A DNA stretch of 64,000 nt. It comes from Acridotheres tristis (lineage: Eukaryota > Chordata > Aves > Passeriformes > Sturnidae). The DNA is taken from contig CM072884.1 of assembly GCA_037013685.1 (NCBI GenBank), forward strand, positions 114,005,730-114,069,729, given 5' to 3'. Made by a program: the position numbers and the translations under genes. Each line of letters begins with the position of its first letter. Within the stretch, counting starts at the first letter, position 1. Shown here piece by piece: positions 47,188-59,049 of the stretch. The notes beneath the pieces are model-generated. The model was not told the DNA's origin and ran no database searches. It saw only the letters and a list, made by a program, of their open reading frames with translations.

Positions 47188-47790
47188 GGTGATTTAAACC
47201 CAAGAGAGCCCGTACTCACTGTGTGCTGTGTGTAGCAGGCTGAGGAGAGCAGCACTCAGGAGCTCAGAGGCACAAAGAGAGCAGAGATTGGCAGCCCCTG
47301 GCTCAAATGTCCCTGCCCCAGCATTCCCGCCCCACTGATGACCCTGAGGCAGCCAATGGACACGGAACTCCAGCCATTCCAGCTGGGAACAGGCCACAGA
47401 AACTTCCCTACAAATGCTCTAGGAGTCAGAGGCAAAAGCTTTGCAGGACAGGAGCAGCTCATCCTGTTGTTTCCAAACAGCAAAATTAATTCTGTCCCAT
47501 CCCAGGTATTTCAGCTAAAAGCTCTTCATTAATCAGGTTGATTTTATATCTAAAAATCAGGATCTGCAGTTTTGCAATAAATAAAAATTAGACTATGTAA
47601 TCAACAGTATGATAAATAAGGAGTATGATGCAAATTATCATGGAATGGTTTGGGTTGGGAGAGATCTCAAAGCTCTCCCAGCCCTGCCATGGCAGGGACA
47701 CCTTCACTGTCCCAGGCTGCTCCAACCCCAGTGTCCAACCTGGCCTTGGACAGGGATGGGGATCCACAGCCTCTGTGAGCAACAATTCCT
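47188..47790 (-). promoter_or_regulatory. GART intron 1 duplicated segment, copy 1: candidate alternative first exon/promoter
   Basis: On the minus strand a strong donor, GCACA|GTGAGT (exon end at 47220), follows a region with an inverted CCAAT box (ATTGG near 47355) and a GC box (GGGGCGGG near 47330). That is the layout of a promoter plus short first exon. It lies only about 300 bp above the first coding exon. The same block recurs at 49754. The block also holds an antisense CR1 tail at about 47640-47790. Function is inferred only from motifs. Confidence 0.4.
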
Positions 47791-48369
47791 TGGAGAATCC
47801 AAACCTGCAAAGGTCAAAGCCCTTCTGATGCACCCACCATATGAACACAGAGTGTTTGGTCCTGGATGAGGCCATTTAAGGGATTTTAGAGGCAATGACT
47901 GAAAAACTCTGAACACCTCATGGAAAGGCTCTGAGCAATGAGACAAGGAAATAACTTTCAGCTCTGGCTTTCCTTGGAGACAACAACCACGAGGCCAGCA
48001 ACAAGTGGAATGAATAAAGGAGTTCACTCAGACAAGGTAGCATGGGGGATCCACTCCAGTCTCCCATTGCTGTGAGGTTTGGAAGAACCCATGGACACTG
48101 TGCTGGCCACTGGCTGCATGGATGAGCACACTGGGTGTGCACACACAGCTCACACACGTGGGGCTCACAGCAAAGGTACAGAGTGTTCTCTGAGCAGCCC
48201 TGCAAGCCTCTGCTCTGGGATTTACTGCTCTCTGTACCCTCCACACATTTACTGATGGAACAGTTCACTTGCACTGAGAAAATCCACTAGGATTCAGAAA
48301 GCAGTCAAGAAAAAGGATGGATGTAGTTTTTAATTTAAGCTAATTATGTATGTTCTTATTTGGAGCTAA

Positions 48370-48735
48370 AATAATTGTTTGGTTTGGGTTGGGGGGAGCT
48401 TAAAGCCCATCCCATCCCAGCCCTGCCATGGCAGGGACACCTCCCACTGTCCCAATGTCCAAGCTGGCCTTGGGCAATGCCAGGGATCCAGGGGCAGCCA
48501 CAGCTGCTCAGGGAATTCCATCCCAGCCCCTCCCAGGGAACAATTCCTAATTCCCAAAATCCCACCAAATCCTACTCTGAAGCCATTCCCTGTGTGCTGT
48601 CCCTCCATCCTTGTCCCCAGTCCCTCTCCAGCTCTCCTGGAGCCCCTTCAGGCCCTGCCAGGGGCTCTGAGCTCTCCCTGCAGCTTCTCCTGTCCAGGTG
48701 AGCACCCCCAGGTGTCCCAGCCTGGCTCCAGAGCA
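48370..48735 (-). mobile_element. CR1 fragment, antisense
   Basis: CR1 3' region between the two copies of the duplicated 47.2/49.8-kb block in GART intron 1. Confidence 0.85.
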
Positions 48736-49753
48736 GAGGCTGCAGGAATCACCTCCCATTCTCCCATTGCTGGGGGCAGGAACAGAGGCCAGAGCAGAGT
48801 TCAGGACAAAAGGAGTCACGAGTGTCCCTGATGCAATCCCAGCACACACAACACAACACAACACAGCCAGGGTCACCCTCTCCACACAGCTGGTCATTGA
48901 CCCACACGTGGCCAGTGCCACAGGTGAGCCCAGAGCCCCTCCTCTGCAGGAGGATAACAGCACAAAATGTACCTTTGAAAAGGGGAAAAAAAAAACAAAA
49001 CAAAACCCAGGAGATTTCTAAGAGAAAGGCAAAAATGATCCAAAGCAGATTTTTAGTTAAATCAGGGATGTGCCTTTCCCTCACATCAGCTGCTACAGCT
49101 TGACTTGACTAAAGCTGCCCTGATGAGGCAAAATATCTGGATTAGGCAAAACATCCTGACAGAATAAAGTCAAAATAAACATAAATAGAAGGATAAAATA
49201 CAGGAAAATAACACTGAGCTTTTCACTATCAACTAAACAGAGCTAACATTTAATAGCAGTTTCATGCTGGGGGAGACCAATGGGTTTGTAACCCAGTGCT
49301 GGGCCAAATACAAATATTGCAAAGTTACAGATATATTTTAATTATAAAACTCCATGATTACTTGCAATATAAAAGATCAGTTTAGGCTAAAAATTATCAG
49401 TTATGTAGATGTTTGGAAAACTACATTATGCTCAATGCTTTTATATCACAACTGAAGCAAGAAAAAAAGAGAAAAGAATGAGGGATACACCAAAGGGGTG
49501 AATTACATAAAGACAGTAATATAATAGTAAGGTAGAAGAAGATTTATCACACAGCAGGCAGCTGTCTCCTTGAGGTTAAACAAGCATTGCCAGTGGTGTC
49601 CAGAGCCAGTGGCCACTAAACAGTAATTTTTAAGACAGATTTTATCAGTAATAAGTTGAACTATACACAACATGATTTTCTGAAAAATAAATTTAACACA
49701 TTAAAGATGTTTTAAAAAAATTAAATTTTACAACTTTAAAATTTGAAACCATG

Positions 49754-50440
49754 GTGATTTAAACCCAAGAGAGCCCGTACTCACTGTGTGCTGTGTGTAG
49801 CAGGCTGAGGAGAGCAGCACTCAGGAGCTCAGAGGCACAAAGAGAGCAGAGATTGGCAGCCCCTGGCTCAAATGTCCCTGCCCCAGCATTCCCGCCCCAC
49901 TGATGACCCTGAGGCAGCCAATGGACACGGAACTCCGGCCATTCCAGCTGGGAACAGGCCACAGAAACTTCCCTACAAATGCTCTAGGAGTGAGAGGCAA
50001 AAGCTTTGCAGGACAGGAGCAGTTCATCCTGTTGTTTCCAAACAGCAAAATTAATTCTGTCTCATCCCAGGTATTATTTTCAGCCAAAAACTGTTCATTA
50101 ATCAGCTTGTGAATATCCTCTTTATATCTAAAAATCAGGATCTGCAGTTTTGCAATAAATAAAAATTAGACTATGTAACCAACAGTATGATAAATAAGGG
50201 GTATGATGTAAATTACCATGGAATGGTTTCGGTTGGGAGAGATCTCAAAGCTCTCCCAGCCCTGCCATGGCAGGGACACCTTCACTGTCCCAGTGTCCAA
50301 CCTGGCCTTGGGCACTGCCAGGGATCCAGGGGCAACCACAGCTGCTCTGGGCACCCTGTGCCAGCCCTGCCCACCCTGCCAGGGAACAATTCCTGCCCAA
50401 AATCCCATCCAGCCCTGCCCTCCTTCAGCTTGAGGCCCTT
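49754..50440 (-). promoter_or_regulatory. GART intron 1 duplicated segment, copy 2
   Basis: Starts at the same ggtgatttaaaccc junction as 47188 and repeats the donor, CCAAT and GC-box block almost unchanged, 2566 bp away, same orientation. The CR1 tail is also included (50217-50440) but here keeps a longer CR1 body. It looks like a direct segmental duplication, with small indels between copies. Confidence 0.6.
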
Positions 50441-52024
50441 AAGAAATTCACACTTCACTAAGCCCACACTGCTGATAAGCACAGCCTGAAGACTCTGTGG
50501 CCACCTCCAGGGACTCACCATGATGGCAACTCACACAAAGAGTCCCCTCCTTTTCTTCCCTGAGATAAAATATTCTGGTACTAGTCAGCTGAAAGAATTC
50601 ATCACATACAGGACAAAGCTTTCTATGGGAGCAGTAAATAGAACAAGCCATGCCTGATATTGTCAAATGATATTTAATCATTTTCTATCAAAATGTGAGT
50701 GAAAATTAAGTTTCACACATTTGTTTTGAAGCTCAGTGTTATTTGTGCATCCCACTATGGTATCCTAGCAACTTTTATTTAGGAATGTGGCTTGAGAAGA
50801 ATTTGTGGTGGCAGTGCCAGTTTAGGAGGCTCAGATGTAGCCATGGCAGCCTCTGTTTTACACTGACACTCAAAGATGTCATGGAGACCCCTCTGCTACC
50901 CAGCAGGACCTCACTTTAAAAATTAACACCCCAAGAGGCAACATTCCTCTTTATTTTTGTCACTAGTGCAGCAGCCAAAAATTTGTTCTCAAAGGACCTA
51001 AATTCACTCACAAGGTAGATATTTGCTCTGTGGGATTTATCACACAGTCAGGATTTTTGGAAGCAACATGTGAAATCCTTAAAGATTCCAAACCACAGGA
51101 TGTCATTACCTTCTGCAACCATTGTCTGCCTTGGTAAAGAAGGAGGAGATGTTTTAAAATGAAGATAAGGGACATTTCAGGAGAGGGTCTGTTGTTAGAT
51201 CCTTATATGAAGTGAGAACAGGAAAGAAGAAACGAGTTAATTGCTCTGTGTATCCAGGAGGAGAGGAGGCAAGGACAGAGTGAAGACAAGGAGATTCCCA
51301 GAGCTTATCCCTGAGGATGCCAGAAAGGAGAAGCACCAGCCCAGAGAACCTTTATCCTCACTGCAGGAAGGCAGCTGGGGCTCACCAACAAACCAGGGAA
51401 CTCTTCCTCACCACCAGGTCCTGTGGAGCAGAGAAAACCAAGTGAGGGAGGCAAACCCCAGAGTCCTGAGAGCCTTCCCCATCCCCATTCCTGCACAGGG
51501 CACGGGGAGGCTCCAAACACAGGCAGCAGTGCCAGGAGGCTCCTCAGGTGCTGTCCCCTCCTCTGTCCCTTCCCAGGGACAGGAGCCACTGACCTTCCCA
51601 AACTTACCCTGTGCACACACCTGGGGTTACTCTCAGCTCCTTGGCTGCATTTATGAACACAACTCTGCAAGAAAACATAAACTCCTTAAGCAATTTATTC
51701 CCAAGCGTGATGCAAGATACCTAAATATTCAATCTCAGCTGGGTGGAGTATTTTAATAAGGCAGTGCCTTATCACCTCACCTCAAACTACAGCAGGAAAG
51801 GTGCAACTACAATCAGATCTCTGCACTCCAGCACAAACAGCAAAGGCTCTGACTGAAGCTCACTGCTTCAAACAGTGTATTTTTTTTTTTAATTAAGCAC
51901 CAGCACTGTTGGTTTCCTCTGTGCTCCTCTGTATGTCTGCATTTCAACACTGGGATTCAGGAAAACTGATGTAGGCATTCAAGTTTCTTTAGATCAAAGA
52001 CATGATCTGTGTCCAGAGTGTCTT

Positions 52025-52145
52025 AATTCAGGGCTAGGTTGGAGAGGGCTTGGAGCAGCTTGGACTAGTGGAGAGTGTCCCTTAACAGAGCAAGGAGAGC
52101 TGGGACTGGATGAGCTCTGAGGTCCCTTCCAATGAACTCCTACCC
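52025..52145 (+). mobile_element. CR1 3' tail, diverged
   Basis: Recognisable GCTTGGAGCAGCTTGGACTA and GAGGTCCCTTCCAA tail in GART intron 1. Confidence 0.6.
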
Positions 52146-53699
52146 TTCTTAGAGCTGAGTCTAAAAAATGGCCCAGCAGTGACAGCACTTTCCCAAACAC
52201 TACAGACCCAAGCCCAGTCCCTGTGAAGGTTCAAATCCACAACCCCCAGCCCCTGGAGAGGAGCTCTCATCACTCAGCTTTGGACTAAAGGACAAGGTTC
52301 ATTCTTCCTCTTGCAGGCAGATAGAAGAAAAAAAAGACTTCTTACAGGAGGGAAAAAAAGCCCAAATTGGGAAGGCTGAGCAGTTCCCACCCCACTGAGG
52401 GCTGTGTGTTTCTGACCCCAGCAGTCTGAGCTGCTTATGAGTTTCAGGGCTTTTTTCATAGACCTGTTACGGGATAAAGAAATCAAAAGAAGGGATTAGA
52501 GAAGAAGCCAAAACTTGCAGCTTCCTCTTCCCAACTTCAAACGTGGAACTTTCTCCTCTCAACTTCAATTCCCTCCTAGGATCCACCCTGCCATCCTTTA
52601 CTCAGCTCCCCAAACTCACCCACAGCCAGGCAGTGTGGCCCCAAACCCCCGTGGGCTGAACCCAGCTTTTGTTCTCTCTGAAGTAACCCATGGCTTGAGC
52701 CTCTCCTTAGGAGCCCACTGCACATTCTGAGTGCTCCCAGAGCTGTGAGCCAGCCTGCCCAGGGGATCTCTGCCAGCTGCTGGCCCCCGTTCAGGCTCGG
52801 CATGTGCAAGCTGCAGGTTCAGCGACTGCGGGTGCACGGGGGGCTGAGCTGCCCTCGCCTGGGGCAGCTCCCCATTGGTCCCACCAACCTCTCCCCCTCC
52901 AGGCTCTCCTTCCCTCTCCCTCCTGCCTGTGCCAAGGGAGTGCAGTCATTTGGATCAGGAAAACAATGCTGGAAAGCTGGCACCACAATGGTAACCAGTG
53001 CAGCAAAGTAAATATGTCTACATGGAGATGTAAAGGAAATAGTCCCAGCTTAGTGAGCTGAGCTGAGCTGAGCTGAGCTAACTCCCTGAGGGATGAAGGA
53101 TCACCACAGTGAGGACAAGGGAAGCAGCAGCACAAGGCAGGCAGGGAGGATGAAGGGAGCAAACCCAGCTGTGCCCTTGGCTCATCCCCAGGGATGGAGT
53201 GACCAGGACACAGTCAGTGGCTCCAAGTTTGCATCCCCATTCCCACCTCCTGCCCCAGCCTGTTCCTGGTCCCAGGGAGAGACACACCAGGGAACAGGGG
53301 CTGGGGAGGGGTTTAGACATCCACCTCTCTCTGCATTTTTCTCCTGTGTGGCTCAGTTTCCAGAGGGATTTCACCAGGCCAAGTGTGCAGGCAGCTCTGA
53401 GGCACAACAAAAACAAAAACAGCCATGGCAACCAAATCTGCAAAATGGCCAGAATCCCACGAGGGAACTGCAGGTTTAGGTTGGGGCAGGATTAGGCTCA
53501 TCCTGAAGGAAAAAAACCCACAGCCTTAGAAAACTTTTCACTTTCTCAGACTTCAATATATGAAGAGCTGCTTAAGCAGCTTGGAGGCCTCCAGAATCTG
53601 GTGACAATTATGGTTTTTAGTTAAGAGCTTTGGGTTAAATAATCTTTTTTTGCTCATGTGTTTTATTTAGGACAAATTCCTGGCTCTCTCCTGGCCATA

Positions 53700-53770
53700 T
53701 AGAATCATGAAAGGTTTGGGTTGGAAGGGAGCTTAAAGATCATCTCGTTTCACCTCCTGCCATTCAGTGT
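53700..53770 (-). mobile_element. CR1 3' tail, antisense
   Basis: About 70 bp with GGTTTGGGTTGGAAGGGAGC. Confidence 0.6.
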
Positions 53771-54284
53771 GGTGTAGAAAACAAAATAAAAGAAGAAAAG
53801 TCATTATTGAATGTGTCTTTCATGACCCAAGCTGAAGCTCTGGAAGACAGGCCCCTTGTGTCCAGGTATGATCCTCCAAACAGCTGGATTTGGCATTTTT
53901 CTAGGCAAAACATTCCCTCAAGTTTTGCTGCTAAAAATAAAGAGGAGCATAAACTTTTACAACCACCCCCATAGTACTAAATTTGACACCTCAAGCACTG
54001 TAGGATGCTGGAAGTGCTCAGTGTTTTGTACCATGATGAGGGGGAGAAACACCCTTGAAATGCACTTTCTATGTTACCCTTTCAGCTATATACACAAAAC
54101 AGTGGCAGAAGTATTAACTCTGCTCATAAATTCCAGTATCTACTGGATACATTTTAAAAATGCTTAAAAAGTTGGTAAGCTCCCAACTTTACAAACAGCA
54201 GGGAAAGAATCCAAGTGAATCAAAGTCCAAAACCAGAGAGGTTCGAAGTTTAATATTTACTTCAAGCAAATATTTCACCACTTT

Positions 54285-55330
54285 GGCCGTGAAGGCCAAG
54301 CCTTGAGGGGATTGCTGTGAGGGCCGAGCTGTGACGGGGATGCCATGAGGGCTGTGCCAGGAGAGGATTTGCCATGAAGGGGATGCCATGAGGGCCATGC
54401 CAGGAGAGGATCGGCCATGAAGGGGATGCCATGAGGGCCCTGCTGTGAGGGCCATGCCATGAGAGGATTTGCCATGAAGGTGATGCCATGAGGGCCATGC
54501 CATGAGAGGATTTGCCATGAAGGCGGTGCCATGAGGGCCATGCCAGGAGAGGATTGGCCATGAAGGGGATGCCATGAGGGCTCTGCTGTGAGGGCCATGC
54601 CATGAGGGCCATGCCACGAGAGGATCTGCCATGAAGGGGATGCCATGAGGGCCATGCTGTGAGGGCTATGCCCTGAGGGTACTGCTTTGGGGGATAAGCC
54701 ATGAGGGGATTGCCATGAGTGGGATGCCATGAGGGGGGTGCAGTGAGGGTCAAGCCGTGAGGGCATTTGCCACGAAGGGGATGCCATCAAGGGGGTGCCC
54801 TGAGGGTACTGCTGTGTGGGCTATGCTGTGAGGGCCAAGCCATGAGGGAACTGCCATGAGGGCCAAGCCATGACAGGGATGCCATGACGGGGGGGGTGCC
54901 GTGAGGGGACTGCCATGAGGGCCAAGTTATGACAGGGATGCCATGAGGGGGGGTGCCGTAAGGGCCAAGCCATGAGGGGACTGCCATGAGGACCAAGTTA
55001 TGACAGGGATGCCATGAGGGGGCGTGCCGTGAGGGCCAAGCCGTGAGGGGACTGCCATGAGGGCCAAGCCATGAGGGGGGGCGCCGTGAGGGCCAAGCCA
55101 TGAGGGAACTGCCATGAGGGCCAAGCCATGAGGGGGGGCGCCGTGAGGGCCAAGCCATGAGGGGACTGCCATGAGGGCCAAGCCATGAGGGGGGGCGCCG
55201 TGAGGGCCAAGCCATGAGGGAACTGCCATGAGGGCCAAGCCATGACAGGGATGCCGTGACGGGGGTGCCGTGAGGGCCAAGCCGTGAGGGAATTTGCCCT
55301 GAGGAGCGGGGATGCCGTGAGGGCTGCCCC
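54285..55330 (-). repeat. GC-rich minisatellite (CCATGAGGG-type) beside the GART promoter
   Basis: About 1 kb of irregular units built from GCCATGAGGGCCAAGCCATG and GATTTGCCATGAAGGGGATG variants, ending at the CpG island about 150 bp inside intron 1 from the candidate first exon. Long minus-strand frames through it are repeat artefacts. Confidence 0.9.
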
Positions 55331-55640
55331 GCCATGTTGCGGCGCGGGCACGGGCGCACATGGCCCCGGGCCGCCCCCCCGTGCCCCCAGCCCGGCGCGG
55401 GCAGCGCGGGGGCACCGACAGCCACAAAGCCCGAGCGAGCCGCGGCCCCTGCGCGGCTCCGGCGCGGCTCGGTCACTTACTGTGCTCCAGGGGGGACCGG
55501 AGAGCGGGAAGGATCCTCCGCCAAGCCCGGAACTACAGCACCCAGCGAGCACCGCGGCACTGGCGCGGGAGGAGGGACGAGAGCGTGTCAGCAATGTCGC
55601 GACAGGGCAGCCGGAGTTCCCTTTGGCACAGAAATTCCTT
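55270..55640. promoter_or_regulatory. CpG-rich island at GART 5' end
   Basis: The stretch is dense in CG dinucleotides, in contrast to both sides. It abuts the minisatellite of intron 1 and covers the candidate GART first exon. Confidence 0.65.
55481..55620 (-). promoter_or_regulatory. GART: Probable GART non-coding first exon and core promoter
   Basis: On the minus strand a strong donor, GCACA|GTAAGT, closes a GC-rich exon whose last base is 55481; the exon start is estimated. Within it, at about 55532-55550 on the plus strand, is ACTACAGCACCCAGCGAGC, resembling the ZNF143/Staf site ACTACAATTCCCAGCATGC typical of housekeeping promoters. A YY1-like ATGGCGG core (minus strand) lies near 55330. 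The first coding exon of GART starts at an acceptor 8.6 kb away, so a non-coding exon 1 is required; this is the best candidate. Confidence 0.6.
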
Positions 55641-57290
55641 AAGGCTAGGGCTGTGAGGCGGGTGGGGAAAGGGAGAGGCGGCCGAAAGACTTTAGGGATA
55701 CGTAGGTTGTTTTTACTTTATGAATTATTTGCCTCAGGGGCTGAGGGTGGTGGTCTGTGAGGGCTGTGCAAAAGTGGATTTTGTCTCTACATCCCTTGAA
55801 ATACCACATAGGAGCAACTCCTTAATTTGTCCCACATTTGAACTTTCTGCTTTATGAAACCGAAGAGCATTGGGCAACGTTTAGCTTAATTTAGCATTAC
55901 AATTGTGCTATAATACTGTTAATAAAACAAGATTTGATCGACAGTGTTCCTCCCTTCAAGAGCTATAATGTGAAAACATCACGGTTCTTTGTAAAAAAAC
56001 CTTAGGAAATAAGGTTTAATGTCATTTTTTTGTATATTTAAGCACACCCCAGACTCTTGCTTTGGAAAGGAAGCGTCACATGAACAAATTCTCTAAGTAG
56101 GATTGATGATTGTAGTAGAACTATTATTACCATATTATTACCATTACCATTAAGTCCCATAATTTTACTAATTGAACATTACCATCAACAATCACTGGTC
56201 TTGACAAGATGAAAGTAAAATATTTAATTAATCTGAAAACTACCTGACACTGAAACGAAATAAAAGGTTTTAAATAAAGGGAGTTTATTCAGTGAGCAGA
56301 TAAAGAGAGAGAGCAACAACAGTTATTTTCCCGTAGGGCTGTGGATCCTCATGTGTTTGAGGAAGGACTTTTTGTAATTATCACATTAGTTTTATTTATA
56401 AGAAGTCAGAGAGAAATATGCAGCACACGCTAAAGTCCTTCTCTGGCTTTTTTGGGGCACCTTCCTTCATGTTTTTTTGACGTGCCTGGTATAGACAAGG
56501 CCATTTGCATCGGCTGAATCTAAATATGTCTGAAATTGTTCAAGCGGAACATTTTTAGTCTTTACTTTGATATCAAAATTTTACAGAGTTCTACCAGTAA
56601 ATCTAACATATATTAATGTGAGCATGGCATGAACATGTAAAAGGACTTCTTAACTTTAACTACTTTATATTTTAAATTGAATAAATCAAGTGTGACACAA
56701 AAGTAAGCAAATTGATCCAAGTCTCTGATTATTTTTTTTTTCTCCAAAGTCAATATTAAAGCAGGTGAGCAGGACATAATGAAGAATGATGCTGCTTTTA
56801 AGGGGTCTCACAAGTGATTATTAAACAATATTGACGTTGAAAAATTTTAGACCCCAGCAGTAATTAAACAGTTTTACTTAGGTTTTCATAGAATCTCAGG
56901 ATGGCTTGGGTTTGAAGGGACCTTAAAGACCATTTAGTGATTACCCTGATCAAGGATGCCACTCACCAGGTCAGGTTTGGAGGTATTTTAAATTTATTTC
57001 AGGTCAAGTAACTCCCCTAAGTTACAACTACAGAAACATTCTATGGGGAGAGACTTCCAGCCGTAGGATTTTTTGTTTTTACAGCCTGTTTAAACACCCA
57101 TATAATTAAAATTTGATTTGATTAAGGCATCAGGGCAGCACTGAGGGGGTCTCTAGGGTGGCTGTACTCTGGACAAACTCATTTCAGTGCATTCCATCAC
57201 CGCCAGAAAAGCTCTGGCTTTCCAGGCGGGCAAAAGGCTCACTTAATTTATCCACCTCCCTTTGCTTTTCCCCCTTTGTTCCTTTAATTT
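55640..57290. other. Interval between GART and SON promoters
   Basis: AT-rich, with one antisense CR1 tail at about 56887-56985. No gene or RNA recognised. Confidence 0.55.
56887..56985 (-). mobile_element. CR1 3' tail, antisense
   Basis: CATAGAATCTCAGGATGGC start and GGGACCTTAAAGACC body. Confidence 0.7.
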
Positions 57291-57498
57291 TCGCGGCCCC
57301 GCTGCCAGCCCCCGGAGCACATGTGCGTGTCACCGCCGGGCGGAGGGGGAGGGAGGGAGCGCGGGCGGGCGCCTCTCGCATGGAGCCGGGGCTGAGGGCC
57401 CCGTGGTGATGCAGCAGCAGCAGCACCGCCCGTGTGCGGGCAGGGCCCCCTGAGAGCCGCCGCCCGCCCGGAGCACACGCGGGGCTCGGCCCCGCTCC

Positions 57499-57571
57499 AT
57501 GGGCACCGATGGAATCGCTCCCGATCGCACCCGCCGGCGCCGCGCCTCAGCCCGCCATGGCCTCGGCCGGG
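57499..57571 (+). other. Possible upstream non-coding/alternative exon in CpG island
   Basis: A CpG-rich stretch ends in CGGCCG|GTAAGC, a strong donor-like site, about 600 bp before the SON start. It could be an alternative SON leader or a separate non-coding RNA. No protein family is recognisable, and the short frame through the ATG at 57557 meets TAA at once if unspliced. Confidence 0.2.
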
Positions 57572-58034
57572 TAAGCAGCGGCCGCCGCGGAGACTCCAGC
57601 GGCGCCGGGGAAAGCTGGGTGGGAGCGCAGAGGGACAGGACCGGCAGCCACGGCCGCCGCGGTGCCTTTTCCTGCCCTCCGTGGGGCCGCGGGGGCTCGG
57701 ACGCGGCGTACGGGGCGCGAGAGGGGCCGCGAGCGGCGGTGGCGGCGGGGCGGTGTGTCTGTGTGGGGAAGGGGTCTGCGCGAGGCGGCGGTGTGGGCGC
57801 GGACAGCCGGGGACTGGTTTAATGCTTTCACCGGGGGACGGGGACACGCTCGGGGCGGTTTTGCCGGTGGCGGCGGCGGCAGGCGCGGAGCGCGGGGGGG
57901 AGGCGGGAGCGCCACAACATGGCGGCGGCGGCTGAGGGGACACGAGACCTTCCTCCCCCCCCGCCGGAACCCGCCGCTGCTCTATGGCCCGTGCGCCGCG
58001 CTAGAGCGGCCGTTCGCAGCCACACTCCGCCGCG

Positions 58035-58088
58035 GCCAATGGCGAGAGGGCTTACAGCGAACGCAGCCAATGGCGAGAGGGCTTACAG
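58035..58088 (+). promoter_or_regulatory. Tandem CCAAT-box direct repeat in SON promoter
   Basis: A 23-bp unit beginning GCCAATGGCGAGAGGGC occurs twice without change at 58035-58057 and 58066-58088, a 31-bp period. Each copy contains an NF-Y-type CCAAT box. It lies 90-140 bp before the SON start codon, beside the CRE-like site. Confidence 0.7.
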
Positions 58089-58175
58089 TGGGTACGTCAG
58101 CGCGCGCCCGGGGCCGCGGTGCACTGTGGGATGCTGGAGGCCTCGCGTCGGGGCAGGAAGGAAGGGGGGGGTGTC

Positions 58176-59049
58176 ATGGCGACGAATATCGAGCAGATCC
58201 TTCGGTCCTTTGTGGTCAGCAAATTCCGAGAGATCCAGGAGGAGCAGCAGCAGCAGCACGGCGGGTAACGAGGCAGTAGGGAGCGGCGGGGAACGGCGCG
58301 GGGCGGAGAGAGACGGACCGCGGCCTGAGGGTCGTGTCGGCGGCAACATGGCGGGGCCGGGGGGGTCGGGGCCGTGCGGGCGCCCAGAGGGAGACACGGC
58401 CCGAGGGCCGAGAGAAGACGGTGGGTGGGCGCGCCCACCCGCTCTACCCCCGGTTTCAGTGCTGTCCTCACGTCGGGGCAGGCGCCTGCATAGTTTGTCT
58501 GATCTACGGCTAAATTTGCCGAGTTTATCTCGTAAAACAAGGAAAACCTTGGAAACAGAAAGAAAACTGGAAGAAAGCGCTTTGCGTGCATTTATTTTGT
58601 GTAGGAAACCCCTACAAGGTCGTACGAGCACAGGAGATGTGGCACATTCCAGAATGTGGGTTTTTTTCCCTTGCGTCTCAACCTCAGCAATCAGAGTGTC
58701 AGGGCTGAATAAGTGAAAACTAATCCAAAGACAGACTTTTTCCTAAGAGCACGGCTTTTTCAGGAGGCTGGAATACTGGTCTGAAGGGCTGGATACAATA
58801 AATGTACGTGAATGACAAAAAATGTTCAAAAAAAGGCTCAAAACCGTTGTATTAAGTTGATTTTTTTTTTTTTAAATTTGATTAGTGCACAGGTGGAAGG
58901 CCAGCCCAATGGTGACACGATCCCAGCTGAGCAAGCCGGGCCTTCTGAAGCCTCTGGAGCTGCTGGGAGTTGTCAGAGTGATCAGATAGTGCAGAAAATA
59001 GAGGAAGTGCTCTCTGGAGCCCTCGGGACAGAGCTGCAGTGCAACCCAG
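58176..59049 (+). CDS. SON: SON, first two coding exons (3' part beyond window)
   Basis: Exon 1 coding part 58176-58264 begins MATNIEQILRSFVVSKFREI, the highly conserved SON N-terminus, and ends in a short Gln run before donor GTAACG. Exon 2, 58886-59049, starts after a T-rich tract and attag and ends at CCCAG|GTAATA. It contains VEGQPNGDT and IVQKIEEVLSGALGTEL, matching the conserved second exon. Phases join correctly (89 + 164 nt). SON is a large RS-rich and repeat-rich nuclear-speckle protein that binds RNA/DNA and promotes splicing of weak introns; its very large third exon is not in this window. Head-to-head placement with GART is the known vertebrate arrangement. Confidence 0.95.

Larger units (their letters stand above)
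57290..58470. promoter_or_regulatory. SON: CpG island / SON promoter region
   Basis: About 1.2 kb of very CpG-rich sequence upstream of and over SON exon 1. It contains a YY1-like AACATGGCGGCGG at about 57916, two CCAAT boxes at about 58036 and 58067, and a CRE-like TACGTCAG at 58093-58100. The SON start codon is at 58176. GART and SON probably share a broad divergent promoter domain, with GART starting near 55.6 kb and SON near 57.9-58.1 kb. Confidence 0.75.

Noticed and set aside
54189..55594. Minus-strand frames of up to about 230 codons rich in His, Pro, Trp and Met
   Set aside because: They come from the CCATGAGGG minisatellite and run into the CpG island; no domain, no conservation signal.
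57919..58716. Separate protein-coding gene in the CpG island
   Set aside because: The frame overlaps SON exon 1 out of phase, shows no recognisable family and reflects GC-rich composition with few stops.
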